The position numbers were made by a program, and so were the translations under genes. Of a stretch of DNA of 64,000 bases, positions 42,590 through 51,476 are shown piece after piece. The stretch is from Fictibacillus marinisediminis. Its GTDB lineage: Bacteria; Bacillota; Bacilli; Bacillales; Fictibacillaceae. The stretch is taken from assembly GCF_023149135.1 (NCBI RefSeq), contig NZ_JAIWJX010000002.1:620001-684000 (forward strand). The letters run 5' to 3'. Positions within the stretch are counted from its first letter, which is position 1. The number at the start of each line of letters is the position of its first letter. The notes beneath the pieces are model-generated. The model searched no databases. It saw nothing but the letters and a program-made list of their open reading frames with translations, and was not told where the DNA came from.

Positions 42590-43312
42590 TTACCGAACCA
42601 AGAGGTTTTCTACTTCTAATAATGAGTCTTTTGCACTGGAGTAAATGGATAGATCAAAAAGATGATCAAGTGCTGTTGGCTCTTTATTTATTAATACCGT
42701 CTTGCCTTTCGTCATAGCAGGAAGCTGGTTCACGGGATAAACTTGAAGGCTGGTTCCGATGACTACTACCAAATCAGATTGTTCGATGGCTGTTATCGCT
42801 TGCTGCCAAATATGTTCTGGCAGCATCTCCCCAAAGAGAACGATTGACGGACGAAGTTTTCCTCCACAGGAACACGCTGTTCCATCTTTAAATGCTTCAA
42901 TTGAATGTTCTTGGCTGCACGTGTGACAGTAAATTTTTCTTAAAGATCCGTGGAGTTCATAAACATTCTGGCTACCTGAACGGAGATGAAAACCATCAAC
43001 GTTCTGGGTAGCAATTGCATGAATTAGGCCTTGTACCTGTAACCGCGATAATACTTCGTAACCTTGATGGGGAAAACGTGTCTCAACGTCCTGCAGTCTA
43101 AGCGAATAGAATTCGTGAAACAAATGATAGTGATCCTCCAAAGCATCAACAGATGACACATAAGCGGGATCGAAATTTTTCCATAAGCCGTTCTGGGATC
43201 TGAAATCCGGTATCCCGCTCTCGGTTGACATTCCAGCCCCAGTTAACAGAACGGTATACGATGAACCTTTCACCCATTCAGCAAGCTGTTCAAGTGCTTG
43301 TCGATTTGCCAT
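42590..43312 (-). CDS. NAD-dependent protein deacylase, sirtuin family
   Basis: A 240-residue Sir2 protein removing acyl groups from lysines with NAD+. NAD-binding motifs GAGMS (residues 25-29) and TQNVDGFH (near 100, with catalytic His in ELHGS) are present, along with two zinc-binding pairs CHTC and CSCG and the later GTSLQVYP. It corresponds to SrtN/CobB of Bacillus. ATG follows AAAGGAGATGAGC. Confidence 0.92.
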   Translation of the reverse strand: MANRQALEQLAEWVKGSSYTVLLTGAGMSTESGIPDFRSQNGLWKNFDPAYVSSVDALEDHYHLFHEFYSLRLQDVETRFPHQGYEVLSRLQVQGLIHAIATQNVDGFHLRSGSQNVYELHGSLRKIYCHTCSQEHSIEAFKDGTACSCGGKLRPSIVLFGEMLPEHIWQQAITAIEQSDLVVVIGTSLQVYPVNQLPAMTKGKTVLINKEPTALDHLFDLSIYSSAKDSLLEVENLLVR

Positions 43313-43426
43313 CCGCTCATCTCCTTTTTACTGCAATTATAATACAGGCAAATGAGTTCTCCTTATTTTTTTACACAATTAACGGTATACTTTAATGTAA
43401 CAGCAATAAAGAGATGGGGGATTACT

Positions 43427-43897
43427 ATGGTGAAAGTTTTATTTGTATGTCTTGGAAATATATGCCGTTCACCTATGGCTGAAGCGATATTCAAGGATAT
43501 GGTTCAAAAAAGAGGCTTGGATGACAAGATTTCAGTGGACTCTGCCGGAACGGGAAACTGGCATGTCGGTGAACCGCCGCATGAAGGAACACGGGATTTA
43601 TTAACGAAGAAAAATATTTCGTTTGAAGGATTGAAAGCAAGGCAGGTTGTTGCTGGAGATCTTACGGAATATGACTATGTTATCGGGATGGATGCTAAAA
43701 ATATTGGTGATCTTCAGCAGCTGGCAGGCCATGTAGCTGCGAACCATGTGGCAAGGCTGATGGATTATGTTCCTGAAAGTAAAGCAGAAGATGTGCCGGA
43801 TCCTTATTTTACAGGAAACTTTGATGAGGTTTATGAACTGGTCACAGAGGGATGCCATCATTTGCTTGAAGATATAGCGCTCCGCGAAAACTTGTAG
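43427..43897 (+). CDS. yfkJ: Low molecular weight protein tyrosine phosphatase (YfkJ-type)
   Basis: A 156-residue phosphatase with the P-loop CLGNICRS at residues 8-15 (nucleophile Cys8, Arg14) and general-acid Asp in VPDPYF near 123. The sequence around it closely recalls B. subtilis YfkJ, as does its position near a YtxH-type and a YihY-type gene. ATG 43427 follows AGATGGGGG; the longer frame upstream lacks an RBS. Confidence 0.92.
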   Translation: MVKVLFVCLGNICRSPMAEAIFKDMVQKRGLDDKISVDSAGTGNWHVGEPPHEGTRDLLTKKNISFEGLKARQVVAGDLTEYDYVIGMDAKNIGDLQQLAGHVAANHVARLMDYVPESKAEDVPDPYFTGNFDEVYELVTEGCHHLLEDIALRENL

Positions 43898-43910
43898 AGG
43901 AGATGGGTGA

Positions 43911-44423
43911 ATGGGGATCATACGTCAACTTTCAACGGAAAAGGAAATAAAGGGAGCTTTTCCTGTTATGAAACAGCTTCGTCCGCATTTAACCGAGGCG
44001 TTATTTTTTGCTTTAAATGAAGAAATGCAGACTAACGGGTATACGCTGCTTGGCTGTTATGATGATGAAACACTTGTGGCTGTAGCGGGTTTTGCCATAT
44101 TGACAAACCTTTATTACGGAAAACATGTGTGGGTGTATGATTTGGTGACTGACGGAAACCTTCGCTCAAGAGGGTTCGGGGAAGAACTTCTTTCGTTTAT
44201 CGAATCATTTGCTCTTCATAACAGCTGCAACTGCGTGGCTCTGTCATCAGGAATTGCCAGAAAAGATGCCCATCGCTTCTATGAAGGCAAGATGGGATAT
44301 GACTGTGTCAGCCATGTTTTTAAAAGGATTTTGGAAACTAAAAAAAAAACGGTACGCCATTTGGCGTACCGTTTTTTTTTGATGCTTATGCGTTTCGTCT
44401 CATACCACGAAGGATGGCACTGA
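43911..44423 (+). CDS. GNAT family N-acetyltransferase
   Basis: A 170-residue acetyltransferase-fold protein, with the acetyl-CoA binding region [18 protein letters not shown] (R-x-x-G-x-G/A type) near residue 80 and the typical C-terminal [14 protein letters not shown] 43911 follows AGAGGAGATGGG. The frame runs over a strong terminator and 38 nt into the convergent stress gene; the C-terminal 25 residues after an A10 run look unlike a natural end, so a homopolymer length error near 44340 is possible. Substrate unknown. Confidence 0.82.
   Translation: MGIIRQLSTEKEIKGAFPVMKQLRPHLTEALFFALNEEMQTNGYTLLGCYDDETLVAVAGFAILTNLYYGKHVWVYDLVTDGNLRSRGFGEELLSFIESFALHNSCNCVALSSGIARKDAHRFYEGKMGYDCVSHVFKRILETKKKTVRHLAYRFFLMLMRFVSYHEGWH
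44346..44380 (+). terminator. Bidirectional terminator inside the end of the GNAT frame
   Basis: Perfect 10-bp stem ACGGTACGCC / GGCGTACCGT with T8 on the plus side and T9-10 on the minus side. Confidence 0.88.
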
Positions 44424-44640
44424 CGATTAATACTACGACGATTGCACCAATGATGGCAGGGACAATTGCGAAACCTGCAACATCAGGACCCCAATCTCCT
44501 AGGACTAATCCTCCAAGCCACGCACCGACAAAACCAGCAATAATGTTTCCAATGATTCCGCCCGGAACGTCACGTCCTGTAATTACTCCTGCTAACCAAC
44601 CAATGATACCACCTATAATAAGTGCCCAAAGAAAACTCAT
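44386..44640 (-). CDS. GlsB/YeaQ/YmgE-family stress membrane protein
   Basis: An 84-residue glycine-rich protein with about three transmembrane helices ([19 protein letters not shown], then [14 protein letters not shown]). The family is induced by general stress. A textbook sigma-B-type promoter precedes it. ATG follows AAAGGAGGAAC. Confidence 0.9.
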   Translation of the reverse strand: MSFLWALIIGGIIGWLAGVITGRDVPGGIIGNIIAGFVGAWLGGLVLGDWGPDVAGFAIVPAIIGAIVVVLIVSAILRGMRRNA

Positions 44641-44693
44641 TTTGTGTGTTCCTCCTTTGAAATTTTGTTTTGTTATTGTGCTGTACCGTTAAG

Positions 44694-44719
44694 ATACCCA
44701 TCACTTAAAAAAAATAAAC
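44694..44719 (-). promoter_or_regulatory. Sigma-B-type promoter of the GlsB/YeaQ-like gene
   Basis: On the minus strand GTTTAT, 14-nt spacer, GGGTAT, one base from the consensus GTTTAA-N14-GGGTAT. Confidence 0.75.
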
Positions 44720-44733
44720 AAAAACAAAAAAAT

Positions 44734-44759
44734 GTTTTTTTGTCCCAACCATGGGGAAT
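44734..44759 (+). promoter_or_regulatory. Possible divergent sigma-B-type promoter
   Basis: GTTTTT, 14-nt spacer, GGGAAT, 46 nt before the YtxH-like start. Weaker than its divergent neighbour but at the same spacing. Confidence 0.5.
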
Positions 44760-44804
44760 GTAAACCATACTAAATGGTACTTTAATAAAGGAGAGATGTT
44801 TTTT

Positions 44805-45314
44805 ATGTCGTACAAAACATTTGATACTTATGAAAGAAATGACAGCAAACTTGTGAAGGGACTCCTTATTGGAGCAGCAGTGGGAGCAGCAATTGCTATG
44901 CTTGACCGCTCTACCCGGCAAACCGTAAAGCGTAAAACGTTGGATGTAAAAGATCAGACGGTTACTATTGCAAAAAATGTGAAAGATAATCCTCAATCGC
45001 TCGCAGGCGGAGTAAAAGAGACCTTTCAATCCGCTTCTTCAGCTGTTAGTGATGTTATGGATGATATCAAACAGCTCATGTCTACAATGGAAGATGTAAA
45101 AAATACATCAATGGAAGCCATGCAGCAAGTAAGAGGGGCAAGCAGTGAGCTTGTAAAAATAGGAAGCAAGTTGAAAGATGCAGGACAGAATGTTAAAGAG
45201 CATGGTAAAGATGTTGTAGGCGAAGTAAGCGAAAAGGATTCGATTCCAGCTCCATCTTATTCCGACCTTCAAAACAAACCGCATGTGGTTACACCAAATG
45301 AGGGCAGCTATTAA
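44805..45314 (+). CDS. YtxH-like general stress protein
   Basis: A 169-residue protein with an N-terminal hydrophobic segment (LVKGLLIGAAVGAAIAMLD, residues 16-34) and a long charged, probably helical tail, the YtxH/DUF948 general-stress layout. ATG 44805 behind AAAGGAGAG. Position between LMW phosphatase and YihY genes matches the yfkJ-yfkI-yfkH order of B. subtilis. Confidence 0.8.
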   Translation: MSYKTFDTYERNDSKLVKGLLIGAAVGAAIAMLDRSTRQTVKRKTLDVKDQTVTIAKNVKDNPQSLAGGVKETFQSASSAVSDVMDDIKQLMSTMEDVKNTSMEAMQQVRGASSELVKIGSKLKDAGQNVKEHGKDVVGEVSEKDSIPAPSYSDLQNKPHVVTPNEGSY

Positions 45315-45367
45315 GTTGCCCTTCTTTTTTCAGTATACGGATCGTTTAAAACAGCGAGGTGAAACAG

Positions 45368-46243
45368 ATGAAATTGTTCCATGAACTGAAGAATATATCC
45401 CCAAAGTCATTTGCCATTGAACTTATGCACAGCTTTAAAAAGAGTGATGTTCCGGACCTGGCTGCACAGCTGGCATATTATTTTTTGCTGTCGCTTTTTC
45501 CGTTCCTCATCTTTTTAATAACCCTTGGCGGTATCTTTATTTCTCCGGAAGACGCTGTAAAAGTTCTTAATAATGTCGTACCTGGACAATCGATGGAGTT
45601 GATTAGAGAGAACCTGAAGGCTGTGCTTGAATCTAAAAAAGGCGGGCTGCTTTCTTTCGGGATTATCGCCTCCCTCTGGTCAGCCTCCAATGGAGTCAAC
45701 GCGGTGATTAAGGCATTAAATGAAGCCTATGGTGTGGAAGAATGCCGTTCGTTTATCATGGCAAGGATTTTGGCTATCTTTCTTACCATTGGATTAATTA
45801 TCTCTATCGTTGTTTCTTTGGTTCTTCCTGTCTTCGGAAAAATGCTTGGGGAATTTATCTTCTCTTATCTGGGACTCGATCAGTTCTTCCTGAGCATGTG
45901 GAGCTTGTTGAGATGGGTCATCAGTTTTGTGGTTATTGCTATTGTTTTTTCTGTGTTGTACTTTATGGGGCCTTGCAAACGGCTAAAATATAGTGAAGTC
46001 TGGTACGGTGCCATTTTTTCTACCGTTGCCTGGCTGCTTGTCTCGCTTTGCTTTGCTTTTTATGTTGACAGTTTCGGCAATTATTCAGCCACATATGGGA
46101 GCCTTGGAGCCATTATTGTACTTATGCTATGGTTTTATTTAACGGGGATGGTCATCATCCTTGGCGGTGTCATCAATGCCACGTTTCATAAGTTCAAGAT
46201 TGACCAGGCGTATGAGAAGGGTTTATTGACAAAAACCAAATAA
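45368..46243 (+). CDS. YihY/BrkB-family membrane protein
   Basis: A 291-residue membrane protein with six transmembrane segments and the family motif LAAQLAYYFLLSLFPFLIFL near residue 35, then NNVVPGQ. Function uncertain, although the family was once misnamed RNase BN. ATG 45368 is chosen behind GCGAGGTGA. It follows the YtxH-like gene closely and is probably part of the same stress-induced operon, as B. subtilis yfkH is. Confidence 0.9.
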   Translation: MKLFHELKNISPKSFAIELMHSFKKSDVPDLAAQLAYYFLLSLFPFLIFLITLGGIFISPEDAVKVLNNVVPGQSMELIRENLKAVLESKKGGLLSFGIIASLWSASNGVNAVIKALNEAYGVEECRSFIMARILAIFLTIGLIISIVVSLVLPVFGKMLGEFIFSYLGLDQFFLSMWSLLRWVISFVVIAIVFSVLYFMGPCKRLKYSEVWYGAIFSTVAWLLVSLCFAFYVDSFGNYSATYGSLGAIIVLMLWFYLTGMVIILGGVINATFHKFKIDQAYEKGLLTKTK

Positions 46244-46254
46244 GATTTCCGATT

Positions 46255-46284
46255 CAAAAACCGCCTCAATGGCGGCTTTTTTTT
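46255..46284 (+). terminator. Terminator of the YtxH-YihY unit
   Basis: AAAACCGCC / GGCGGCTTTT stem with T8. Confidence 0.85.
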
Positions 46285-46414
46285 GGACAAATTAACATCA
46301 TCATGTATGATTACTTACGGATTTCATATGGTATAATGGACGGGGCTTTTTCAGCTGACTCAAATGAAATGTCATGCAATTGGCCGGGATTAAGCACGTG
46401 AATGGAGAATGATG

Positions 46415-46897
46415 ATGAAGAAGAACAAAAAGCTCAACAAGAAAAAAGCCCGGCTAAAATGGAGAAATATCGGTTGGCTTATGTTCATAGGGTATTTGGC
46501 TATTCTGATTTATGCAACATTGTTTACATACAACCACTATGTGTATGGAAAATCAATGAACCTTGTGCTCTTTGACAGTATTCGATTAATGTGGAAGAGC
46601 CGTGATTACTGGCTGATTTTTAAAAATATAATTGGCAATGTCATTCTTTTCTTTCCGCTGGGCTTTCTGCCACCGTTGATTAACCGTTCGTTATCAAAAT
46701 GGTGGCTCATGTTTGTGATCGGATTTGGGACGAGCTCTGTAATTGAAGTCATCCAGTATAATTACGCTCACCGGATCTTTGATATTGATGACATCCTATT
46801 GAACGGATTCGGCACGATGGTCGGTCTTGCGGTGTTTAAACTGTGTGCACTTATCTACCGCATTGTTGAAAATAATATTCTAAGAAGAAAAAGGTAG
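46415..46897 (+). CDS. VanZ-family membrane protein
   Basis: A 160-residue protein with a basic N-terminus and about four to five transmembrane segments; the VanZ signature NVILFFPLGFLPPL and the later SSVIEVIQY...FDIDDILLNGFG are present. VanZ proteins modify teicoplanin sensitivity in some species, but most homologues have no known role. Three in-frame ATGs occur; 46415 has GGAG at the best distance. Confidence 0.85.
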   Translation: MKKNKKLNKKKARLKWRNIGWLMFIGYLAILIYATLFTYNHYVYGKSMNLVLFDSIRLMWKSRDYWLIFKNIIGNVILFFPLGFLPPLINRSLSKWWLMFVIGFGTSSVIEVIQYNYAHRIFDIDDILLNGFGTMVGLAVFKLCALIYRIVENNILRRKR

Positions 46898-46931
46898 ACG
46901 TGGGCGATCCCCGGAAGCCTTTTTAGTATAA

Positions 46932-46965
46932 AAAACCCCTGTTGGCCAATTCCAACAGGGGTTTT
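46932..46965 (+). terminator. Bidirectional terminator
   Basis: AAAACCCCTGTTGG / CCAACAGGGGTTTT, a 14-bp stem between convergent genes. Confidence 0.88.
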
Positions 46966-47010
46966 GATTTCAGCTTTTCTCGATTAAACGGACACCTCAG
47001 CTTTTCGAAC

Positions 47011-47460
47011 TTACTTCGTTTCTTTTCCTAGTACGCGGTTGACGCGTTTGGTTAGCATTTTCATGCCATCGCCGCCGGCTTGGAAGTGGCGGAGTTTGCC
47101 TTCGTTATCAAATACATAGTAAGCAGGTACATATTGGTTTTCGAATGCATCTGTAAGGTTGTGCTGGTTATCGACAAAGATCGGCTGAGTGATGTCGTGC
47201 TCTTTTGCTACTTCTTTGATTTGGTCGATGTCCAGGTCCTTTTCAGAACGAGGCATATGAACAGCAATAACGTTTAGTTCGTCTTTGTAATCATCACGGA
47301 ATTTATTGATGTTTGGCATTGCTTCTTTACAGAGTCCGCAGCTTACAGACCAAAAATGAATAAGTGTTGGTTTGTTGCCGATTAGATCAGATTTTGTTAC
47401 TTCACCATTTAACCATTCAGTTGCACCATTTAGTTCAGGCATTTCGTCGCGTAGTTTCAT
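47011..47460 (-). CDS. Thioredoxin-like TlpA/ResA-family oxidoreductase
   Basis: A 149-residue thioredoxin-fold protein with active site CGLC (in WSVSCGLCKEAMPN, residues ~40-44) and cis-proline region VPAYYVFD. No signal peptide or membrane anchor, so unlike ResA/StoA it appears cytoplasmic. ATG follows AAAAGGAGT. A PerR-like box lies about 30 nt upstream, suggesting peroxide control. Confidence 0.88.
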   Translation of the reverse strand: MKLRDEMPELNGATEWLNGEVTKSDLIGNKPTLIHFWSVSCGLCKEAMPNINKFRDDYKDELNVIAVHMPRSEKDLDIDQIKEVAKEHDITQPIFVDNQHNLTDAFENQYVPAYYVFDNEGKLRHFQAGGDGMKMLTKRVNRVLGKETK

Positions 47461-47489
47461 GAAGAATAACTCCTTTTTAAGAAAATTAT

Positions 47490-47504
47490 TTATAATAATT
47501 ATTA
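47490..47504 (-). promoter_or_regulatory. PerR/Fur-like box upstream of the thioredoxin-like gene
   Basis: TTATAATAATTATTA matches 14 of 15 positions of the PerR box TTATAATnATTATAA. Fur binds near-identical sequences, so which regulator acts is open. Confidence 0.6.
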
Positions 47505-47597
47505 TTTAATTTCAATTATAGTATAAGGAATTCTGGCCGAGAATGCAAAAATATTGCTTTCTTTAGTATGCATTACTGCTGGTTTATTATTGGCATT

Positions 47598-48782
47598 TTA
47601 GGATGCATTTTTTTGAGCAGCGGAACGTATGCCTGTTCCTTTATGTATAAAGGTAATCACCAGCAGGATCAGCAGCATTCCGCTTATTGCATAAACAAAA
47701 GCGCCTGATTCAAAGGTATCTATGAACCATCCTCCGATGAGCGGACCGCACATACTGCCTGCACTGAACGCGATGCCTGCCAGGATATTGCCTACAGGAA
47801 GAAGGTGCAGGGGGAGCAAGTCGCTCATATAGGTAATCCCTAATGAAAACAGAGATCCGACGAACATCCCGGCAATAAAAAAAAGGAGGAGAAATAACGG
47901 CATATGTTCCCCTGCAAACAATGTAGCAGTAAATGCCGCAAAGCCCATGAAAAGACAAACTAAAAGAACATTTCTTCTTCCAAATCGGTCGCTCCATAAT
48001 CCGAGTGGAAGCTGGAACACCAGACTTCCGACAATAAAGGAAGGCAGTAAGATGGATACCCAGTCGATCGGTATGCCATGTCGTAATGCATAAACAGGGA
48101 AGGAACCATTTAAGGAGGCTTCAAGAAAACCGTAGCCGAACGCTGGAAGCAGAGCGACCCAGGCTAGACGTATTACCTCACGATAACGGCTGAGCGTGTT
48201 CATACCAGCTTCTTTAAAGCTTTCTGTCTCTGGATATTCATTTTGGATAAAGGTCATAACAAACAGAGAGATCAGGCAGAACCCTCCTGAAATCATAAAG
48301 GGAAGCGCTTCACTAAATACTGCCAGCCGGGTCATCAATGGACCAATCCCGAAACCAGCACCAAAAGCTATCCCATAAAGTGCGATATTCCGACCTCTTT
48401 TATCGGCAGGACTGTTGGAGGTTACCCATACCTGGGTGGAAAAATGAAGCATATGGTCTCCGACACCGATGATCATGCGCAGAGCGAACCAGAACCAGAA
48501 CGCTTTCCACCATGGAAATAAAAATAGTGATACGGTGACGAGAATAAGCCCGGTTACAATGATTTTTTTGTAGCCGAACATTCGCACCGGTTTTTCAATA
48601 AAAGGCGAGGCGAGAACGATACCGATATAGAGGGCGGTCGCGTTTAATCCGTTCAAGGTAGAAGAGGTTCCCGACTCTTCCAGCAAAATAGCGATCAAAG
48701 GCAGGAGCATCCCCTGAGAAAACCCCGAAATGAAGACAATACTGACTAACACGGAAAATTTCGATTTTGTTAATACAGCCAT
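47598..48782 (-). CDS. MFS transporter
   Basis: A 394-residue membrane transporter with twelve predicted spans. The Major Facilitator loop motif appears as LGLWSDRFGRRNVLL near residue 250. Substrate not evident; drug or sugar efflux are both possible. ATG 48782 is preferred over the TTG two codons upstream, with GGATG as RBS. Stands alone on the minus strand. Confidence 0.85.
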   Translation of the reverse strand: MAVLTKSKFSVLVSIVFISGFSQGMLLPLIAILLEESGTSSTLNGLNATALYIGIVLASPFIEKPVRMFGYKKIIVTGLILVTVSLFLFPWWKAFWFWFALRMIIGVGDHMLHFSTQVWVTSNSPADKRGRNIALYGIAFGAGFGIGPLMTRLAVFSEALPFMISGGFCLISLFVMTFIQNEYPETESFKEAGMNTLSRYREVIRLAWVALLPAFGYGFLEASLNGSFPVYALRHGIPIDWVSILLPSFIVGSLVFQLPLGLWSDRFGRRNVLLVCLFMGFAAFTATLFAGEHMPLFLLLFFIAGMFVGSLFSLGITYMSDLLPLHLLPVGNILAGIAFSAGSMCGPLIGGWFIDTFESGAFVYAISGMLLILLVITFIHKGTGIRSAAQKNAS

Positions 48783-48914
48783 AAGCAATACATCCTTTTT
48801 TCAAATCTACTCTCATTTTACAATGAATATTTTGTTCTTGCCTTGCTAAGACGAAATTTTTGTAAAAACAAATACAAATTGTTTAAACTATAAAAAATAA
48901 GAGGTGATGCAATA

Positions 48915-49298
48915 ATGGAATTTAAAATGAAAGAGAAAGGTTTTCAAACTCAATTTGAATACGGCAAGCTTGATATTTCGGGTGATGAACAATATGGCTT
49001 CCGTCCGTATCAGTTGATGGTATCATCCGTAGCTGTCTGCAGCGGGGGTGTACTGCGAAAAGTCCTCGCTAAAATGAGAATTGAGGTTGAGGATATTACC
49101 ATACATACACAGGTCATTCGAAATAAGGAAGAGGCGGACCGGATAGAAAGCATTCATATGCACTTTATTATAAAAGGATTCAATCTTTCTTCTGAGAAAA
49201 TCGAAAAAGCATTGCGGGTTACAGAAAAGAACTGCTCCATGGTTCAATCCGTTAAAGGAAGCATAGCGATTACAGATTCGTTCGAATTGATCGTATAA
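48915..49298 (+). CDS. OsmC/Ohr-family protein
   Basis: A 127-residue protein of the OsmC family, whose members reduce organic peroxides using two cysteines. Cys in AVCSGGVL near residue 42 and EKNCSMVQSV near residue 107 are in the expected places. ATG behind AAGAGGTG. A repeat element begins right after the stop. Confidence 0.88.
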   Translation: MEFKMKEKGFQTQFEYGKLDISGDEQYGFRPYQLMVSSVAVCSGGVLRKVLAKMRIEVEDITIHTQVIRNKEEADRIESIHMHFIIKGFNLSSEKIEKALRVTEKNCSMVQSVKGSIAITDSFELIV

Positions 49299-49302
49299 GA
49301 AA

Positions 49303-49568
49303 AAGGCTGTTTCGTAACCTCTGTTGCTCTTAGAAGTGGTTGATTTCCGTTCCAGGATGGCCTACTTTCTCGGCGCAGGCGCCTGCGTAGTCTCACCTGT
49401 CACGCTTTTCCCGCAGGACAAGGAAGGCTTCGGCAGCGTTATATCGCACGAAGAAAATGTGAAATTCATTTTCGAGGAGTCTCGCACCTTGCACTTCAAT
49501 CAACTTGTCAATGAAGCCTTATTTACAAAAATGTTCATAAAGCAACAATCTTATAGAAAACAGCCAAG
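49303..49568 (+). repeat. MITE-like interspersed repeat, copy 2
   Basis: About 265 bp, opposite in orientation to the 9.1 kb copy. Ends are imperfect inverted repeats (GGCTGTTTCGTAACC against TATAGAAAACAGCC). It has the same ~58-nt insert between CCCGCAG and GAGTCTCGCACC as copy 1, but has lost the first palindrome block. No coding capacity. It fills the gap between the OsmC gene and the next terminator. Confidence 0.8.
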
Positions 49569-49570
49569 AA

Positions 49571-49612
49571 AAAAGCATTCCGAGAGAAAATCCCCTCGGA
49601 ATGCTTTTTTTG
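49571..49612 (-). terminator. Terminator of the general stress 26-like gene
   Basis: AAAGCATTCCGAG / CTCGGAATGCTTT stem with T6-7 flanks on both sides. Confidence 0.85.
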
Positions 49613-49621
49613 AGTTCCGGC

Positions 49622-50038
49622 TTAGAGTTCCATCTCTACAGGCTCACGCTCTTTCGTGTTCATCAGCCGGTAGACAGAAGGTTTAATCTCCAGAATGATA
49701 TAGTTTGGATCTTCCGGACCGGAGAACCAATTCTTCATCATGTCATGCCAGAAATCTTCCTTCAGCTCCTTATCATCACGCACTGTTACTGTACCTTGAA
49801 GCTCAATATAAGGATCGTTCCAGTCTTCGTATCCTAATAGGACATGGACATTCGGATTCTCCTGAATTTCTTCCACTTTATGAGTTTGTTTGCTGGTTGC
49901 TGTAAAAAGGGTGATATCTTCACGCTGAAAGGACATGTACCGAGAGTGCGGTTTGTTGCCTGATATGGTTGAAAGGGTGCCAATTGGGTTTGAATCTACA
50001 ATGTCTTTGATTTTTTGTTTGAACTCTTCTTGATTCAT
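49622..50038 (-). CDS. Pyridoxamine 5'-phosphate oxidase-like general stress protein (YdaG/GS26-like)
   Basis: A 138-residue split-barrel flavin-binding protein, of the general stress protein 26 group. Features are IGTLSTISGNKPHSRYMSF near residue 19 and the conserved NPNVHVLLGYED region. Probably binds FMN; physiological substrate unknown. ATG follows AAAGGAGAATGGAAGA. Confidence 0.88.
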   Translation of the reverse strand: MNQEEFKQKIKDIVDSNPIGTLSTISGNKPHSRYMSFQREDITLFTATSKQTHKVEEIQENPNVHVLLGYEDWNDPYIELQGTVTVRDDKELKEDFWHDMMKNWFSGPEDPNYIILEIKPSVYRLMNTKEREPVEMEL

Positions 50039-50218
50039 TCTTCCATTCTCCTTTCAAAATTAGCCTGTTATCATGTTTCCACCAATTTTAAAAGAGTAAA
50101 CACAAAGACACTTGATAAACATGAAGTGTCTGTTTTATGTGTTAAAAATTGTTATTCCTCTACTATGGATAAATTTCTTCAACAAGAAAAAAATAGGTAT
50201 ATAAAGGAGGCAATTCAT

Positions 50219-51001
50219 ATGAAACGGAACCGCACATTCCTTGTTATAATCATGCTTTTTTCCCTGCTGGCCCAAGCAGATACTGCTGCAGCAAGTCCTT
50301 CCAGGATACCTAACTCTGTTGTCAGCATTTCAAAAGAAAATACGTATCCCAATTCCGCTCAGGATCTGCCTTACCTCGAGCCAAGCAAGCTTGCTAAATC
50401 CATGCTGAAAACATCCAATGTATCCATTGCAAATCCGGATTTAATCCGTATTCTGAACGAGTCGGTAATCAATCCATCAAAATTAGCCATCGGGTACAGA
50501 GCCAGAATTTTCCTTGGACAATGGCCATTGTCCTATCAGTCCACGGAAACTACCGTCAATTGGGAGTACCAGCAGATCAACCTTAATCGTTTGGATAACC
50601 GAGGCGGAAAAACAATGGCTCAGCTCAGATATCAACAGCAGGCACATAAACGGATTACCGGCGGCTTGACTGCTGAAATTCCGAATAGTGATGCTGTAAA
50701 AAAGATGATGCTGATTGCAGCAGGAGAGAAAACAAAGCTTCCTCTTTCTTTTCAGACCAATGTGGGGGCAGGAACAAGGAAAAGCAACGTCTATAATATT
50801 TCCCCTAAGCAGGTCGGTTACCTTTCAAGCTATGCGCCAGCTGTTAATGAAAGAGGAAGAGTGACATATGGAGAAGTCTATATCGTATTGAAGGGAAGCA
50901 AAAGAAAGCTTGAGGTACAGAATGTTACCCAGCAGGGAATCGGGGCCTGGATCCCGGTTCAAGAGCATGTTTCCTTCAGATTCCATTCTTCCAATATGTA
51001 A
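50219..51001 (+). CDS. yfkD: YfkD-family exported protein
   Basis: A 260-residue exported protein matching the YfkD family of Bacillus: signal peptide (FLVIIMLFSLLAQADTAAA), then NSVVSISKENTYPN, DLPYLEPS, and the C-terminal QGIGAWIPVQEHVSF. Function unknown. ATG 50219 sits behind AAAGGAGGC. Its neighbours yfkJ-type, YihY-type and YfkAB support synteny with the yfk region. Confidence 0.9.
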   Translation: MKRNRTFLVIIMLFSLLAQADTAAASPSRIPNSVVSISKENTYPNSAQDLPYLEPSKLAKSMLKTSNVSIANPDLIRILNESVINPSKLAIGYRARIFLGQWPLSYQSTETTVNWEYQQINLNRLDNRGGKTMAQLRYQQQAHKRITGGLTAEIPNSDAVKKMMLIAAGEKTKLPLSFQTNVGAGTRKSNVYNISPKQVGYLSSYAPAVNERGRVTYGEVYIVLKGSKRKLEVQNVTQQGIGAWIPVQEHVSFRFHSSNM

Positions 51002-51003
51002 AA

Positions 51004-51036
51004 TAAAACAGCTCCTTTAAGGAGCTGTTTTATTTT
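51004..51036 (+). terminator. Bidirectional terminator after yfkD
   Basis: AAAACAGCTCC / GGAGCTGTTTT stem with T-rich flank, overlapping the end of the convergent HxlR gene. Confidence 0.85.
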
Positions 51037-51359
51037 TGAAGTTCGCAATTCTCAACCCATTCTTCACTCCAGCTTTGAATTGCATCAATTACGGAGCGCA
51101 GGGATTTTCCTTTTTCGGTAAGATCATACTCAATCCGAACTGGTGTTTCGGGATAAACATGGCGGGCAACGATGCCCACAGCTTCGAGTTCTTTCATTCG
51201 TTCTGTGAGCATTCTGTCACTCATCTCAGGAATCTGCTTTTTTATATCCTTGAATCTTCGGGATCCACCCAATAATACACGGATGATCAGCCCCGTCCAC
51301 TTTTTACCGATAATATCTATAGTAACTTCATATTTGGGACACATGGTATTGTAATCCAT
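51030..51359 (-). CDS. HxlR-family transcriptional regulator
   Basis: A 109-residue winged-helix regulator: CPKYEVTIDIIGKKWTGLI at the start (the Cys is the redox-sensing position of YodB/HypR types) and RRFKDIKKQIPEMSDRMLTERM as the recognition region. ATG 51359 follows TGAGGTG; the longer frame upstream is not supported. Target unknown; a quinone- or disulfide-stress role is possible because of Cys8. Confidence 0.88.
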   Translation of the reverse strand: MDYNTMCPKYEVTIDIIGKKWTGLIIRVLLGGSRRFKDIKKQIPEMSDRMLTERMKELEAVGIVARHVYPETPVRIEYDLTEKGKSLRSVIDAIQSWSEEWVENCELQK

Positions 51360-51476
51360 ACAACAATTCACCTCATTGCATTGATCTTTTTCGGCTGAAA
51401 AGCCTGTTAGATATAGTCTTTCCTTTGATAATACTCTCAAAACTTACTAATGTAAAGTTTATAACTTTTTAAAAAG

